Assembly: GCA_947573605.1 (NCBI GenBank)
Contig: CANPGM010000006.1
Coordinates: 1 to 64,000, forward strand
Source: an uncultured Roseburia sp.
GTDB taxonomy: Bacteria > Bacillota > Clostridia > Lachnospirales > Lachnospiraceae
DNA: 64,000 nucleotides
Direction: 5' to 3'
Shown here: positions 53,591 to 63,300 of the stretch, one piece after another
How the letters are laid out: every line of letters starts with the position of its first letter
How positions within the stretch are numbered: the stretch's first letter is position 1
Made by a program: the position numbers and the translations under genes
The notes under the pieces: generated by a model
What the model saw: the letters and a program-made list of their open reading frames with translations, nothing else
Told to the model about the DNA's origin: nothing
Databases searched by the model: none

Positions 53591-54371
53591 GATAACTTTG
53601 AAATTTCCGTTCCTCGCCAATAAGAAAATCCAGCTCCTTTTCTTCAAGACCTGCCACAATCTCCTTAAAATCCGCATCATTTCCCGTCGTATGAAAGTTT
53701 TCTAATGCAGAAATATAATCATTCCTCATTTCAACAGGGATACTGATCGGCGCATAACCATGTTTCATGAGCTGGTAGTTCATAATCATGCGGCTTGTCC
53801 TGCCATTCCCATCCATGAAAGGATGAAGCGAAACAAACCTCAGATGCGTCCAACAGGCCAGTTCAATTGCATTTACCCCGCTCTCCGGCATATTACAGAT
53901 ATTTTTTTTTTCAGACAGATCTTCATAAAATTCTTTCATCAGTCCCGGCAGCCTTAAAGGATCAGGACATTCATGGGCGGAACCCTGAATATATACCTGG
54001 CGTTCCCTGTAAGTCCCGCCCGGTAAGATGCGTTCCATCAGTATTTTATGAATCCCCAGAATGATCTTTTCATTGAGATCGCTTCCATTCCTGATCTGGT
54101 GCACGGCATATTCAAACGCTTTTTTATGGTTAATCTGTTCGTATATCTCCCTCAGGTTTTTATTCGCAGGCGTCGTATTCCGGAGCAGCAGATTCCCTGT
54201 TTCTTCTAATGTCAGGGAGTTTCCTTCAATTGAAGTAGAATCATAGGTGTACCTGACAATAAAACGCTCTTCATAACTGCTGACAAATTCCGGGTTCTGT
54301 TTTAAAAATTTCCGGTTCTTCAGATACTGCTTTTTTTTTCGTTCCAACTGTTCCGAATACAAATCCTTCAT
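53565..54371 (-). CDS. Fic-domain protein (AMPylase-like), self-inhibited type
   Basis: Transfers AMP or another nucleotide part to Ser/Thr/Tyr of a target protein; 268 aa from the ATG at 54371. The active-site loop is HPFMDGNGRTSR (His near residue 184), fully conserved. An N-terminal inhibitory motif S-x-x-x-E-G is present in STSIEGN (about residues 45-51), which marks class II Fic proteins that block their own ATP site, so a separate antitoxin is not strictly needed. FLKQNPEFVSSYEERFIVRY is the helical N-terminus. The start overlaps the upstream 80-aa gene by four bases. The end DWEAELE is shared with the kinase. Confidence 0.92.
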   Translation of the reverse strand: MKDLYSEQLERKKKQYLKNRKFLKQNPEFVSSYEERFIVRYTYDSTSIEGNSLTLEETGNLLLRNTTPANKNLREIYEQINHKKAFEYAVHQIRNGSDLNEKIILGIHKILMERILPGGTYRERQVYIQGSAHECPDPLRLPGLMKEFYEDLSEKKNICNMPESGVNAIELACWTHLRFVSLHPFMDGNGRTSRMIMNYQLMKHGYAPISIPVEMRNDYISALENFHTTGNDADFKEIVAGLEEKELDFLIGEERKFQSYPDWEAELE

Positions 54372-54379
54372 CCTCCATA
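54360..54379. repeat. 20-bp direct repeat, copy at the Fic start
   Basis: Exact copy of 53528-53547. Here it also encodes the last residues of the 80-aa protein in another frame. Confidence 0.85.
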
Positions 54380-54610
54380 ATAGCGCATACACAATCTGTC
54401 AAACTGCTCTTTTGTGATAATTCCCTCCGGTACAAGAAATTTTGCTATATTTTCCAGAGAGTCGCAAAGATTTGTATAGCCCCAGTCCTCCTCGGCGTCG
54501 GCGCGCTCCAAATCGTCTATGATATTTTTTACAAGCTGCGGCAGACAATCGTAAAAATCGTCAATTTTTACGCTGTTATCCGTCCAGCGGTAACTTTCCA
54601 GTGTTTTCAC
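54368..54610 (-). CDS. Small protein upstream of Fic
   Basis: About 80 aa from a GTG at 54610 (AGGAGG ten nt upstream); the longer frame to 54646 has no such site. The sequence has KIDDFYDCLPQLVKNIIDDL, then EDWGYTNLCDSLENIAKFLVPEGIITKEQFDRLC. Acidic and helical, not recognised as a named family. It overlaps the Fic start by four bases and opens the operon, so it may be a partner or regulator. Confidence 0.65.
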   Translation of the reverse strand: MKTLESYRWTDNSVKIDDFYDCLPQLVKNIIDDLERADAEEDWGYTNLCDSLENIAKFLVPEGIITKEQFDRLCMRYYGG

Positions 54611-54785
54611 AGGGCAATGCCTCCTATCTCCTTTAACCAGACGCATTCGTTCCGGCCTGAACCGTCAGATATTTCCTGACAGATTCTATCTTATCACAGA
54701 AACGGCATTTTATATATCCTGTTTTTTATTATTATTTCTATATCATATTTACCCTGTGCATTCTATACTGCTTTTCCTACATGTC
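54611..54785. other. Upstream region of the Fic operon
   Basis: AT-rich. A small dyad GTCAG/CTGAC lies near 54661-54680. No clear promoter; TAAGAT and TAGAAT on the minus strand near 54690 are weak -10 candidates. Confidence 0.3.
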
Positions 54786-54926
54786 ATGAGTATCGAAACA
54801 TACGAAACAATGGCAGAGACTGCCGCAACAGACGCTGCGATTTCTGAATCAGAGGCAGAGTTCGCACAGGACGGAAAACTCTACGACGTGCGGGAAGCTC
54901 TTGCTTCTATAAGGAGAAAATTATAA
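54786..54926 (+). pseudogene. Antitoxin-like C-terminal fragment
   Basis: A plus-strand frame of 46 codons opposite to all neighbours. It starts MSIETYETMAETAATDAAIS and ends DGKLYDVREALASIRRKL, which resembles the C-terminal part of RelB/Phd-like antitoxins. No ribosome binding site is seen, and the DNA-binding N-terminus is missing. No toxin gene follows. Confidence 0.4.
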
Positions 54927-54965
54927 AACGGCCGCTTTTACCCTGCCCTGAGAGTTCTTTTTACA

Positions 54966-57900
54966 TCACCGCATAAACCTGTCATAGAACCTCTGCAGCG
55001 CGTCCGCGCTCCTCGTATTTCCGATTCCGTTCACCCGGATAAATTCCTGCATTTCAAGTACTTCCTCATGCGTGAACGTAAACACTGCCTCCGGCGTATG
55101 ATTCCTTAAGTTCTCAAACGCGTCCTCCAGTACCGCCCGGTATTCAGGGTCTTTCTTCCAGATGGAGTTCTCCTCCAGCCCTCCCTTTTCATAAGGCAGG
55201 TTATAATATTTCTCATTGATAAAACGCGTCGTTCCCGGACGGTCCGTCCGGTCTGAGGTCGTCTGGATGATTTTCGGCGACGTATCTACGATATGCACCG
55301 TGATTTGTTTCTCCGAGCTGTTCCCGCCGCTGTCAACCGCTTTGTATGTCTCCGTCACGTTCCCGCTGTGCCGGAACTGGGTAAAATCGGTTTCCTGATA
55401 GTCCGTTACATAAAACGAGTTTTCCGCCCGTTTCCCCGGCGCGATTTCTCCGTCCTCAAGGTCAAACGCCGCCGCTTCGCTTAACAGCTCCTCCTCCGTC
55501 ACAAACCCGCTCTGCGCCTGCTCCAGCGTATAGTACAGGTCCTTTGCTTTAATTCCCGGGCAGTCGTCCCATACCGCGTAAAGCGTAATGACGGCCCCGT
55601 CTTCTTCCGACAGGTTTAAGATTTCCTCCTCATCCTGATACGCGGCCTCCGTGTCGTCCGCGGAAGTTCCCCAGCCTTTGAACGCGCTGTCCCCGTATTC
55701 GTTTTCCCTGCGGTATTCATTCGGCGGAAGCGGAAGCTCCTGTCCGTAATAAACCGTAATTTCCGGCATGTCCCCTTCCGTGGCCCCGTTCCTGTCAAAC
55801 CGGACGGTGTAGCGGTTCCTTGCATAATAAAGGTTTATGGCAAGCGTCCCGTCCGCGCGTATCGCCGCTTCCTCCGCCGCGGCTCCGTCCGCTTCTCCAT
55901 GAGAATAAGTAAACCCGGTCCAGCTTTTCTTTATATCTGCAAACTTCACTGTGCTGCCGACAAGTCCGTTCCCGGTTCCGGTCTCTTCCAGCGTATAGCC
56001 GGTTCCGTCCACATTCATCCGGTAGTGGCTGACCGTATAGCCCGCCGCATCCGGCTCCCACTGCGCGTAAAGCGTAACCTTCCCGCCGTCCTCCGCAGTC
56101 AGATTCTTTACGGACGCGCCGTCCGCATAGGACGTCCCGCTTCCGTCCGCCGCCGTGTTCCAACCGGTAAACCGTTCGCCCTGCTTTCCGTAAGTGTTGT
56201 CTGTCAGGTTATACTCCGTGTCATACCGGCATTCCATGTCCTCCATGCTTCCGGTATCTGCCCCGTTCCCGTCGAACCCGATCCGGTAGCTGACAGGTTC
56301 CGCCCATGCAGTCACAGCAACGTCCTCCTCCGGCATAGTAAAGACAAGCGGCAGCTCCTCCGATTCCCGGTCTCCGGTCCATTTCCACCATTTGTAGCCC
56401 GTTTCCGTCTCTAATTCCGCTCCAAGCGTGACGGTATCCCCGGCATAATATTCCCCGGCCCCGTCGACAGAGGAAATTCCTTTTTCTTTTACCACGCTTA
56501 CAGTATATGTATCCCCTTCCGCGGCGTTCGCCGTCAGCGTCAGGTTCCCCGCAGGCATGGGAAATGTGTAGGTCTTCTCCGCCGTATAAACAAGCTGGAA
56601 CCTTCCCGCGGGCTTCGTCCAGTTGATCCATCGGTAATGCGCCATGACCGCGGCGTCAATCGTGACTTCCTCCCCTGCATAATAGCTCCCGGCCCCGCTG
56701 ACCGACGAAATACCTGTTCCTGCCTTCAGCGTCAGCGTATATTTTGAGACCGCCTTCCACTGTGCGTAAAGCGTAATCGTTTCCCCCGCTTTTACCGTGG
56801 AATTGAACTTCGTAAATTCGTAGCGGTCCGGATAGGAAATCCCGCTTCCATCCGCCTTTGTGTTCCAGCCGGTAAATTCATACCCGTTCCGGGAATAAGT
56901 ATTCGCGGGCAGCCGGTACGGGGCCTCCGGCTTTAACAGGTACCCACGCTCCTCCATGCTACCGTCCGCGCCGTTTCCGTCAAACCTTATGCTGTAGTCC
57001 TGTTCCTTCCAGACCGCATACATGATATAGTCCGTGCCCCCGGAAGGGTCCGGGTCGCCCCAGACGTTCTCTTTCCCGTACTGGAACGTCCACGACCAGT
57101 TGAAGATATACGTCTTTGTCGGATAATAAAGCGCCCAGTTTTCCTTTGTATTCGCCTCTGTTCCGCCCCACGGCTGCCAGTTCGGGGAATACATCGTAAT
57201 CCGCTTGTCATCCGAAAGCCGCCTTACCGTATACCCGACAAACGCGTAGCCCTTCCTGGTAAAGCCGCAGTCCGTCGGCGTCATGGCGTCCAGAAAGGTA
57301 AACGTCTCCGGCTCCATACTCCCCGTTACTGAAAACGATTCCGTCTCTTCCTTCCCGCGGTACTCGATGTGGTATTCCTTCGGCTTCCACTGCGCGTACA
57401 GTGTGAAGGAATCCGAAAAGCTTCCGTTGGTAAACCAGCTTTTGTCAATCATATAGCTTTTATCCGGATAATACTTCTTCCACTTTTCTTTGTCCATCCC
57501 GGCCTCGCCGGCAGCCGGCTGCCAGCCGTCTGTCGTGTAAATCATGCGGTCCGAGTTGCGGACCAGCGTATAGCCGTCGAAGGTAAAGCCCTTATAGGTA
57601 AAGGCGCATTCCTTCGGGCGGAACGTCCGGCTGAACCGGATCTGCTGCGGCTCCATGCTGCCGGAGGTAATCTCCCCTGTGGCCGCAATATAGCCGGAAG
57701 GAATGGTAACGTTGCTGTTATAGGAAATCGTACTGTATGCGCCTGCCGCCGGAGCGTCCACGGTAAAGGTACAGGTGTGCTTCTCCGTTGACGCTGTGTT
57801 CCGTGTGTAAAGAAAACGCATGGTATCCACGTCCACTTCGGGACGTCCGTCCAATGTATTCTCTTTCATTTTTCCCTCGATAAGATAATTTTTGTTCATC

Positions 57901-58736
57901 CATTCCATACAGTCCCGGTCGCCCTCGGATCCGGCAATGGCGCGGATAGTGTCAAACATTCCCCTGTTTATCATGTACTTCCTGGGCTGGAAATCATTAA
58001 TTTCTTTTGATGTGTTATCCTCTTTATTCGTCCTTACATACCGCTGATACCAGCTCTCCACTTCGCTGGCGGACGGGTTTCTGCCCGATAAAAACCGGAA
58101 CGCGTCGCAGATCATCTGACGCGGGTTGTTCTCCGTCCCGACTGTTGGATAATACGTATAGGACGTCCCGTCCTCGTTCCAGTTTTTCAGGTATTCGTCG
58201 CTGATAATGAGCTTCATGGCAAGATACGACGGCTCGCCAAAATATTCGCCGCCTACCGAATCCGCCCATTCCTGCAGCCTTGCCGGATAGGAATGGCTGA
58301 TAATAAGATTCGAATAGCTGCTGATTTCCGCCGCCGTTGCCGCCCTGTGGTAAAACGCCTGAAAAAGGTTGTCTATCAGCAGGTTTATACTTTTCATATT
58401 TACCGTCACTTCACAACGGAACTGCACGCCCTCAATGTCTGAAGTTTTGACGGTATAGGTGGAACTTCTTTCTCTGTATATCTCCTCCCACTCACTTCCG
58501 TTGTATTGATACCACTTATATTTTGGGATATCACCGGAAACCTCCGGATCCAGCGTACAGGTAAACGTGGTGTAAGCCCCGTTTTCCTCCGCAGTAATAG
58601 TCGCCGTATGATGCGGGCAGCTTCCCTCCGCTGCATAAACCGCATTTCCGGGCAGAATCCCCGCTGCAAGCAGCACAGCCGCAGTTAAGAATAAAATCTT
58701 ATTCCATATTCTTTTGTGAAATTTCTGTATAATCAA
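54966..58736 (-). CDS. Large InlB-repeat surface protein
   Basis: Secreted protein of 1,256 aa. Start is TTG at 58736 with GGGAGG six nt upstream. The signal peptide (ILFLTAAVLLAAGILPGNAVYAA) is followed by an immunoglobulin-like unit (about 35-105), a DUF4214-like helical region (about 105-245: AFYHRAATAAEISSYS, AFRFLSGRNPSASEVESWY), and a long array of InlB B-repeat/Listeria-Bacteroides modules (about 330-1010) with recurring FDGNGADGSMEE, GWNTKADGSG and ITLYAQW. A Cys-poor C-terminal domain closes it. No LPXTG or membrane anchor. High GC in synonymous positions. Follows the CWB2 protein by 17 bases; adhesion is likely. Confidence 0.85.
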   Translation of the reverse strand: MIIQKFHKRIWNKILFLTAAVLLAAGILPGNAVYAAEGSCPHHTATITAEENGAYTTFTCTLDPEVSGDIPKYKWYQYNGSEWEEIYRERSSTYTVKTSDIEGVQFRCEVTVNMKSINLLIDNLFQAFYHRAATAAEISSYSNLIISHSYPARLQEWADSVGGEYFGEPSYLAMKLIISDEYLKNWNEDGTSYTYYPTVGTENNPRQMICDAFRFLSGRNPSASEVESWYQRYVRTNKEDNTSKEINDFQPRKYMINRGMFDTIRAIAGSEGDRDCMEWMNKNYLIEGKMKENTLDGRPEVDVDTMRFLYTRNTASTEKHTCTFTVDAPAAGAYSTISYNSNVTIPSGYIAATGEITSGSMEPQQIRFSRTFRPKECAFTYKGFTFDGYTLVRNSDRMIYTTDGWQPAAGEAGMDKEKWKKYYPDKSYMIDKSWFTNGSFSDSFTLYAQWKPKEYHIEYRGKEETESFSVTGSMEPETFTFLDAMTPTDCGFTRKGYAFVGYTVRRLSDDKRITMYSPNWQPWGGTEANTKENWALYYPTKTYIFNWSWTFQYGKENVWGDPDPSGGTDYIMYAVWKEQDYSIRFDGNGADGSMEERGYLLKPEAPYRLPANTYSRNGYEFTGWNTKADGSGISYPDRYEFTKFNSTVKAGETITLYAQWKAVSKYTLTLKAGTGISSVSGAGSYYAGEEVTIDAAVMAHYRWINWTKPAGRFQLVYTAEKTYTFPMPAGNLTLTANAAEGDTYTVSVVKEKGISSVDGAGEYYAGDTVTLGAELETETGYKWWKWTGDRESEELPLVFTMPEEDVAVTAWAEPVSYRIGFDGNGADTGSMEDMECRYDTEYNLTDNTYGKQGERFTGWNTAADGSGTSYADGASVKNLTAEDGGKVTLYAQWEPDAAGYTVSHYRMNVDGTGYTLEETGTGNGLVGSTVKFADIKKSWTGFTYSHGEADGAAAEEAAIRADGTLAINLYYARNRYTVRFDRNGATEGDMPEITVYYGQELPLPPNEYRRENEYGDSAFKGWGTSADDTEAAYQDEEEILNLSEEDGAVITLYAVWDDCPGIKAKDLYYTLEQAQSGFVTEEELLSEAAAFDLEDGEIAPGKRAENSFYVTDYQETDFTQFRHSGNVTETYKAVDSGGNSSEKQITVHIVDTSPKIIQTTSDRTDRPGTTRFINEKYYNLPYEKGGLEENSIWKKDPEYRAVLEDAFENLRNHTPEAVFTFTHEEVLEMQEFIRVNGIGNTRSADALQRFYDRFMR

Positions 58737-58753
58737 TTATATCCTCCCGTCTT

Positions 58754-60301
58754 TCATTCCTGTTTGATTGTTGTATAATAAACGGCTCCCCTTGCCCCTT
58801 CTTCCGCAAGAAAAGTCTCCCCCTGTGCGCTGGTTGTCGTTTCATCATAGGTGAAACGTTTCACCGGATCAATCAGGATGCCTCTCGGATAACGGTGTTT
58901 CGCTTCATACCAGTATTCTCCGTCCAGATAAACATCTATATATACGGTTACATATTCCGCAGTGATATATACCTGCTTCCTTGTCCAGTCATCCTCAGCA
59001 GACGCAGTAAAGACTTCCCCCTCAATCGTTGCATAGGGGCTTTCAATAAAGTCAGCAAGATGTCTCGTATCAAAGGATGCCGTGTCAACCACCGTGCCAG
59101 GCTCAACCTTATACTGCATATTACTCCAGTAAGGTTCTTCCCCTCCGTTTAAATAATAGTCAATTACTATTGTGATACGGTTATCCGGCTCTTCCTCCTT
59201 TTCACCTAGCCCTGCAAGGTGCGCCATCGTCTCGTCCGAGACTGCGGACGTCCCGCCCATGACATAGGTTTCCTCTACCATGTATTCCTTTATATACGCT
59301 TCCTGCGCTTCATAGCTGGAGTTCGACACCAGAATCACCGGGGCATAAAGGCTCCCCGCCAGCACGCCCCCGGTCAGACCGTCCGGAAAGTTCCCGCCGT
59401 ATGCAAACACGGCGTTTCGGATACCGGGATAAGGGTTAAAGTATTCCGCAATCGCAAGCGACGTCGCGTAGCGGTCCGCGCCCGCAATCCGCTCCACCGT
59501 ACCGCAAAGCTCTTTTGCCTGCGCCTCGACGGTCTCATTGACGGCCCCGGTCCCGCCGATCAGATAAATCTCCGACGGAGCAATCTTCCGTATCGTTTCC
59601 ACGGCTTCCTCCGTCAGGGAATCCCCCGCAAGGATAATCGGTATATATTCCGCTGCGGAAACGGTGGAAACGGACAGGCTGTCCGCATAGCTCTTTCCGC
59701 TGGCAATGATCACGCGCTCCGGCTTCACAGGCACTTCATTGACAATCGCAAGATTGGTCTCATACCGCGACGTCCCGGCCAGACGCACAACACGGTCCCT
59801 CCAGATGCCTTCTCCCCTGTAGCCGGAATCCAGCAGCTCCTGCTCCACATACTCCGGCACAGCCCCGGTTCCGCCGAGCAGGTATACGATTCCGCCCTTC
59901 GATACATGCCGGTCGATATAGTCTAACGTCTTCCGCGTGCCCGCCTCCGACTTCCCCGCCAGCAGGATCGGCGCGTCGTACCATCCGGCCAGATAGGAAC
60001 CCGCAAGGGCGTCCGGGAAATTGTCCGCGCTGGCAATCACAACGTCTTCAAACGTCCCGTCCCCGCGCATAAGCTCCGCGCACTGAATCGCCGTCTCATA
60101 CCGGTCGTTCCCCGCAACGCGCGTCACATGCTCCGGCATACCTGCGCTTTCCGCATACGGTATGTTCTCCTGTTCCGCCGCTTCCACCGGAGCTGCCTCC
60201 AACCCTGCGCCATGCTCTGCGCGCGCTTCCATGCTTCCTCCGAATGCAGATACAGCCGTAATCATCAGTGACATTCCAAGCAACATCAGATTCTTTTTCA
60301 T
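58754..60301 (-). CDS. Cell wall-binding protein with three CWB2 repeats
   Basis: Exported protein of 515 aa. Signal peptide (LMLLGMSLMITAVSAFGGS) is followed by three CWB2 modules at about 57-150, 160-250 and 260-355 (VTRVAGNDRYETAIQCAELM, VVRLAGTSRYETNLAIVNE, VERIAGADRYATSLAIAEYF), which anchor S-layer-type proteins to wall polymers. The C-terminal 145 residues form beta-rich repeats (ITIVIDYYLNGGEEPYWSN; VTVYIDVYLDGEYWYEA). The ATG is one base from the helicase stop, and GGAGG lies within the helicase's last codons, so its translation depends on the helicase message. Confidence 0.9.
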   Translation of the reverse strand: MKKNLMLLGMSLMITAVSAFGGSMEARAEHGAGLEAAPVEAAEQENIPYAESAGMPEHVTRVAGNDRYETAIQCAELMRGDGTFEDVVIASADNFPDALAGSYLAGWYDAPILLAGKSEAGTRKTLDYIDRHVSKGGIVYLLGGTGAVPEYVEQELLDSGYRGEGIWRDRVVRLAGTSRYETNLAIVNEVPVKPERVIIASGKSYADSLSVSTVSAAEYIPIILAGDSLTEEAVETIRKIAPSEIYLIGGTGAVNETVEAQAKELCGTVERIAGADRYATSLAIAEYFNPYPGIRNAVFAYGGNFPDGLTGGVLAGSLYAPVILVSNSSYEAQEAYIKEYMVEETYVMGGTSAVSDETMAHLAGLGEKEEEPDNRITIVIDYYLNGGEEPYWSNMQYKVEPGTVVDTASFDTRHLADFIESPYATIEGEVFTASAEDDWTRKQVYITAEYVTVYIDVYLDGEYWYEAKHRYPRGILIDPVKRFTYDETTTSAQGETFLAEEGARGAVYYTTIKQE

Positions 60302-60302
60302 A

Positions 60303-63300
60303 CTATATATCCTCCGCTTCTGCCGTTTTTATAAAATCCTTGCCGTCTTTTACTGGCAGCTTTTCAATTAATTTCTCTACATATTTTGATTTTTCCCATG
60401 TCTCTTTATCTCCGACAACATAAATCCGGTATTTTGCCCTTGTCACTGCTACGTTTACAATGTTTGCATTTACCCATCCTACCGCGCCTTTTGCCCGGTC
60501 TTCTTTGTCGCAGCCCAGGAGGAAAATTACTTCATCCGCTTCTTTTCCCTGAAAAGTATGGACTGTTCCTATTTTTCCGGCCATTTTCTTCTTCCAGTCA
60601 TCCGATAACAGGCTGCTTCCTTCAATCATAGATTCCATGCTCTTTATCACAGTTTTAAACGGGCTGATAATAAACAGGCTGGGGTAATTGTTCTTTTTAA
60701 AAACTTCATTAAGCAGTTCAATTACAACTTCCCCCTGCTCCTTTACAAAATGATTTTTACCGCCTGCTTCTTTTCCCACCACATTTATCCAGCAGGATTT
60801 ATCCATGCAGAACAATTTCTTTTTTTCTTCGCTTGGCAAATCTGTCTTCTGTTTCATCATCTTGTTATAGGATATTTCGTTGGAAATATCAAACATCGGG
60901 GAAATGCATCTCCGATGCACAACCAAAGGACAGCCAACCCATTCTTCATCCTCTTTTCCCCGGTTTAACCACGTTCCATACGGATTCATAAAATCCGCAA
61001 AATGCTGTACCGAAAAATCTTTCCGCCTGTAAGCGCGGTATATATCATTCCGGAACGCATCCCTTAAGATGTCCAAATCCTCAGTAACTACTGGTTCGAT
61101 CTGTTTTGGATCCCCTACAATAATTGCCTTTCTGGAACGGTACAAAGCCCCGACAGCCATCTGAGGGGATGCCTGGCCTGCCTCGTCAATTATCAGCGTC
61201 CCTATAGTCCCCGGCCCGGACTCCTTCAAAAAGCTATTTACAGAGGCAAATGTTGTAGAAACAACAGGTACCAGAAGAAAGAGCGTCTGGAGCCACGGCT
61301 GTATTGCCGCATTTATATCATCGCTTTTATAAACAATGCGCTTTCCATTTTTATCTTTTAACTCGCCTAACATCTGAAAATATCCGATCAGGTTCTGCCG
61401 GCAGGAATTCGATGCAGTAATAAAAGCTTCGTGAAGTTTCATGGCATAATAAAAAAGCTTTTCCCGTTCCAAGTCATACTTCTGTGTAAACCAGGGGTTA
61501 TCCGCATGTGCCTGCGTACTTTTCTCTGTATCCTCACCTAATAACTCTTCCATAAAATTTATGTCGAGCCTCGTACCTGTTTTTTCACTGCATAGAGCCT
61601 CATTTAAGAACTGTTCGCACTCTTTTATTTTCTGATTTTCCTGATATATATCATTTTTAATAGCTGCTGCATAATTGCTGAATTTCATTTTTTCCTGATG
61701 AAAGGCATATTGCGTCGCCTCTACCTTATGATGGAAGTCCGAACACCTCATTTCTTTCTCCCGCACAGAGTTTAAATATTCAGGCAGGATTCTTTCTATT
61801 TCTGCTCTTCTGTTCTCCAGCTTCCTGTATTCCATACGGTACATTTCCTGAAGATGCATAGCGTCCACTGTCTTGTTTGTCTTAAACAGCTTTCCCAAAA
61901 AAGTAATGTCCCTGTTCAGTCCCACAATGTTCTGCTGCAGTTCAAACATCCCCTGTTCCGCATTAAAGTACTCTCCCTTTAACCTTTCATAGTCTGTCCC
62001 CGCCTCCCTGTACGCTGCATCCAGCGCTTCCATTTGGGGTGACAGGCTTTGGAGCTCTTTGGAATAAAGTTCTTCTCTCTTCCGATAATCATTACTGGAA
62101 ATGGTTTCTTTCTTTTCTAGTTCCTTAATCTTACTTTCACATTCCACTTTTGCGCTCAGTTTGTCTCGAATCTCGCTTACATGTTTTAACTGGGTTTCAA
62201 AATTCTTTTTGGCGATCCGATAATTTTCCGTATCTTTCCTATTTTGAAATTCTTTCTTCTGGTCATTGTTTTCCTCCAAATCATACATAGCATAACGATA
62301 AAAGGTTTGAATGTTGCTTCTTTTTCCCAATGGCGCCGATATAAGCCCCCAAACTTTCTTTTCTTTTTTCTTCGCTTTATCTTTTCCACTATTATTTTTA
62401 ACTTTTTCCTTATAATCTTTGTTCTTTTGTATCGGCTTTGTCCTATTCAGCAAAGAGGCTGCATATTGGGTAAAATAAATATTGAAAGATTTCCCTTTTT
62501 CTATTGTTTCCCCCATTTTAAGGAACGATTCACTGACACTTGACGATAATGGAAGCTCTTTTGTAATATTTTCAACAGCTCCGTTATTGCAGGAAGCAAC
62601 AAGCATACCATAGTCGTTGATCCGGTCATTTTTCAATCGATAATAATGCTGAGCCTCATCAGAATACGAATTTAAGGTATTATTCCCCTGCTGGAAGTCC
62701 ATTTCTTCAAATGCATCATCCGGATCAGAATACTCCGCCAGAAGCTTTGCCCGTTCTACTATATTATTTGCTATAATCTCTTTTAAAAGCGTTGTTTTCC
62801 CGGTTCCCGGAGGCCCGTTTACGGAAAATATTTTGTTACAGGCTTTGGAGTTATAACCTTCAATAGCAAGATTTACCGCTGTCTGCTGCATAAATGACGG
62901 ACGGAATCCCGACGGCCATTTCCCAAGCGGGGACTTTCTGATATCCAGCTTTTCTAAATAGAAATCTGTCAGTATTTCTATATTCTCTTTTGAAGGGTTC
63001 AATAAATCAGTCCGCTCCATAATGTCATTTTGGTAACCGTCCCTGTATTGATATCCGCTGTAAATATAGTCAAAAAGCCATTTTTGCAGGTATGCTCCTG
63101 ATTCCAGTTGATTAACTTTATCCATTACTGTTTTTATATCTTTTAAAAAATATGTTTTGCTTAAGCCCGTAAATTCCTTTTCACTGTTCCATTTCCTGTA
63201 TTCTTCTATTGTTTCGTCATCCAGAAAAAGCTGAAAAGAAACATAACATTTATCCTCAATATCTTTATCATTTGTAGGTTGTATCTTTCCCATAATATAA

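Noticed and set aside
52991-53680. Longer start for the kinase gene at 53680
   Set aside because: The first 47 codons are out-of-frame Fic coding sequence; the start at 53539 matches the family and the shared 20-bp repeat.
54966-58736. Sortase anchor on the InlB-repeat protein
   Set aside because: No LPXTG-like motif or C-terminal hydrophobic segment is present.
55216-60371. Long plus-strand frames opposite the InlB and CWB2 genes (for example 55899-56414 and 59219-59926)
   Set aside because: They arise from GC-rich codon use in the real genes; their sequences are Arg/Pro/His-rich and match no family.
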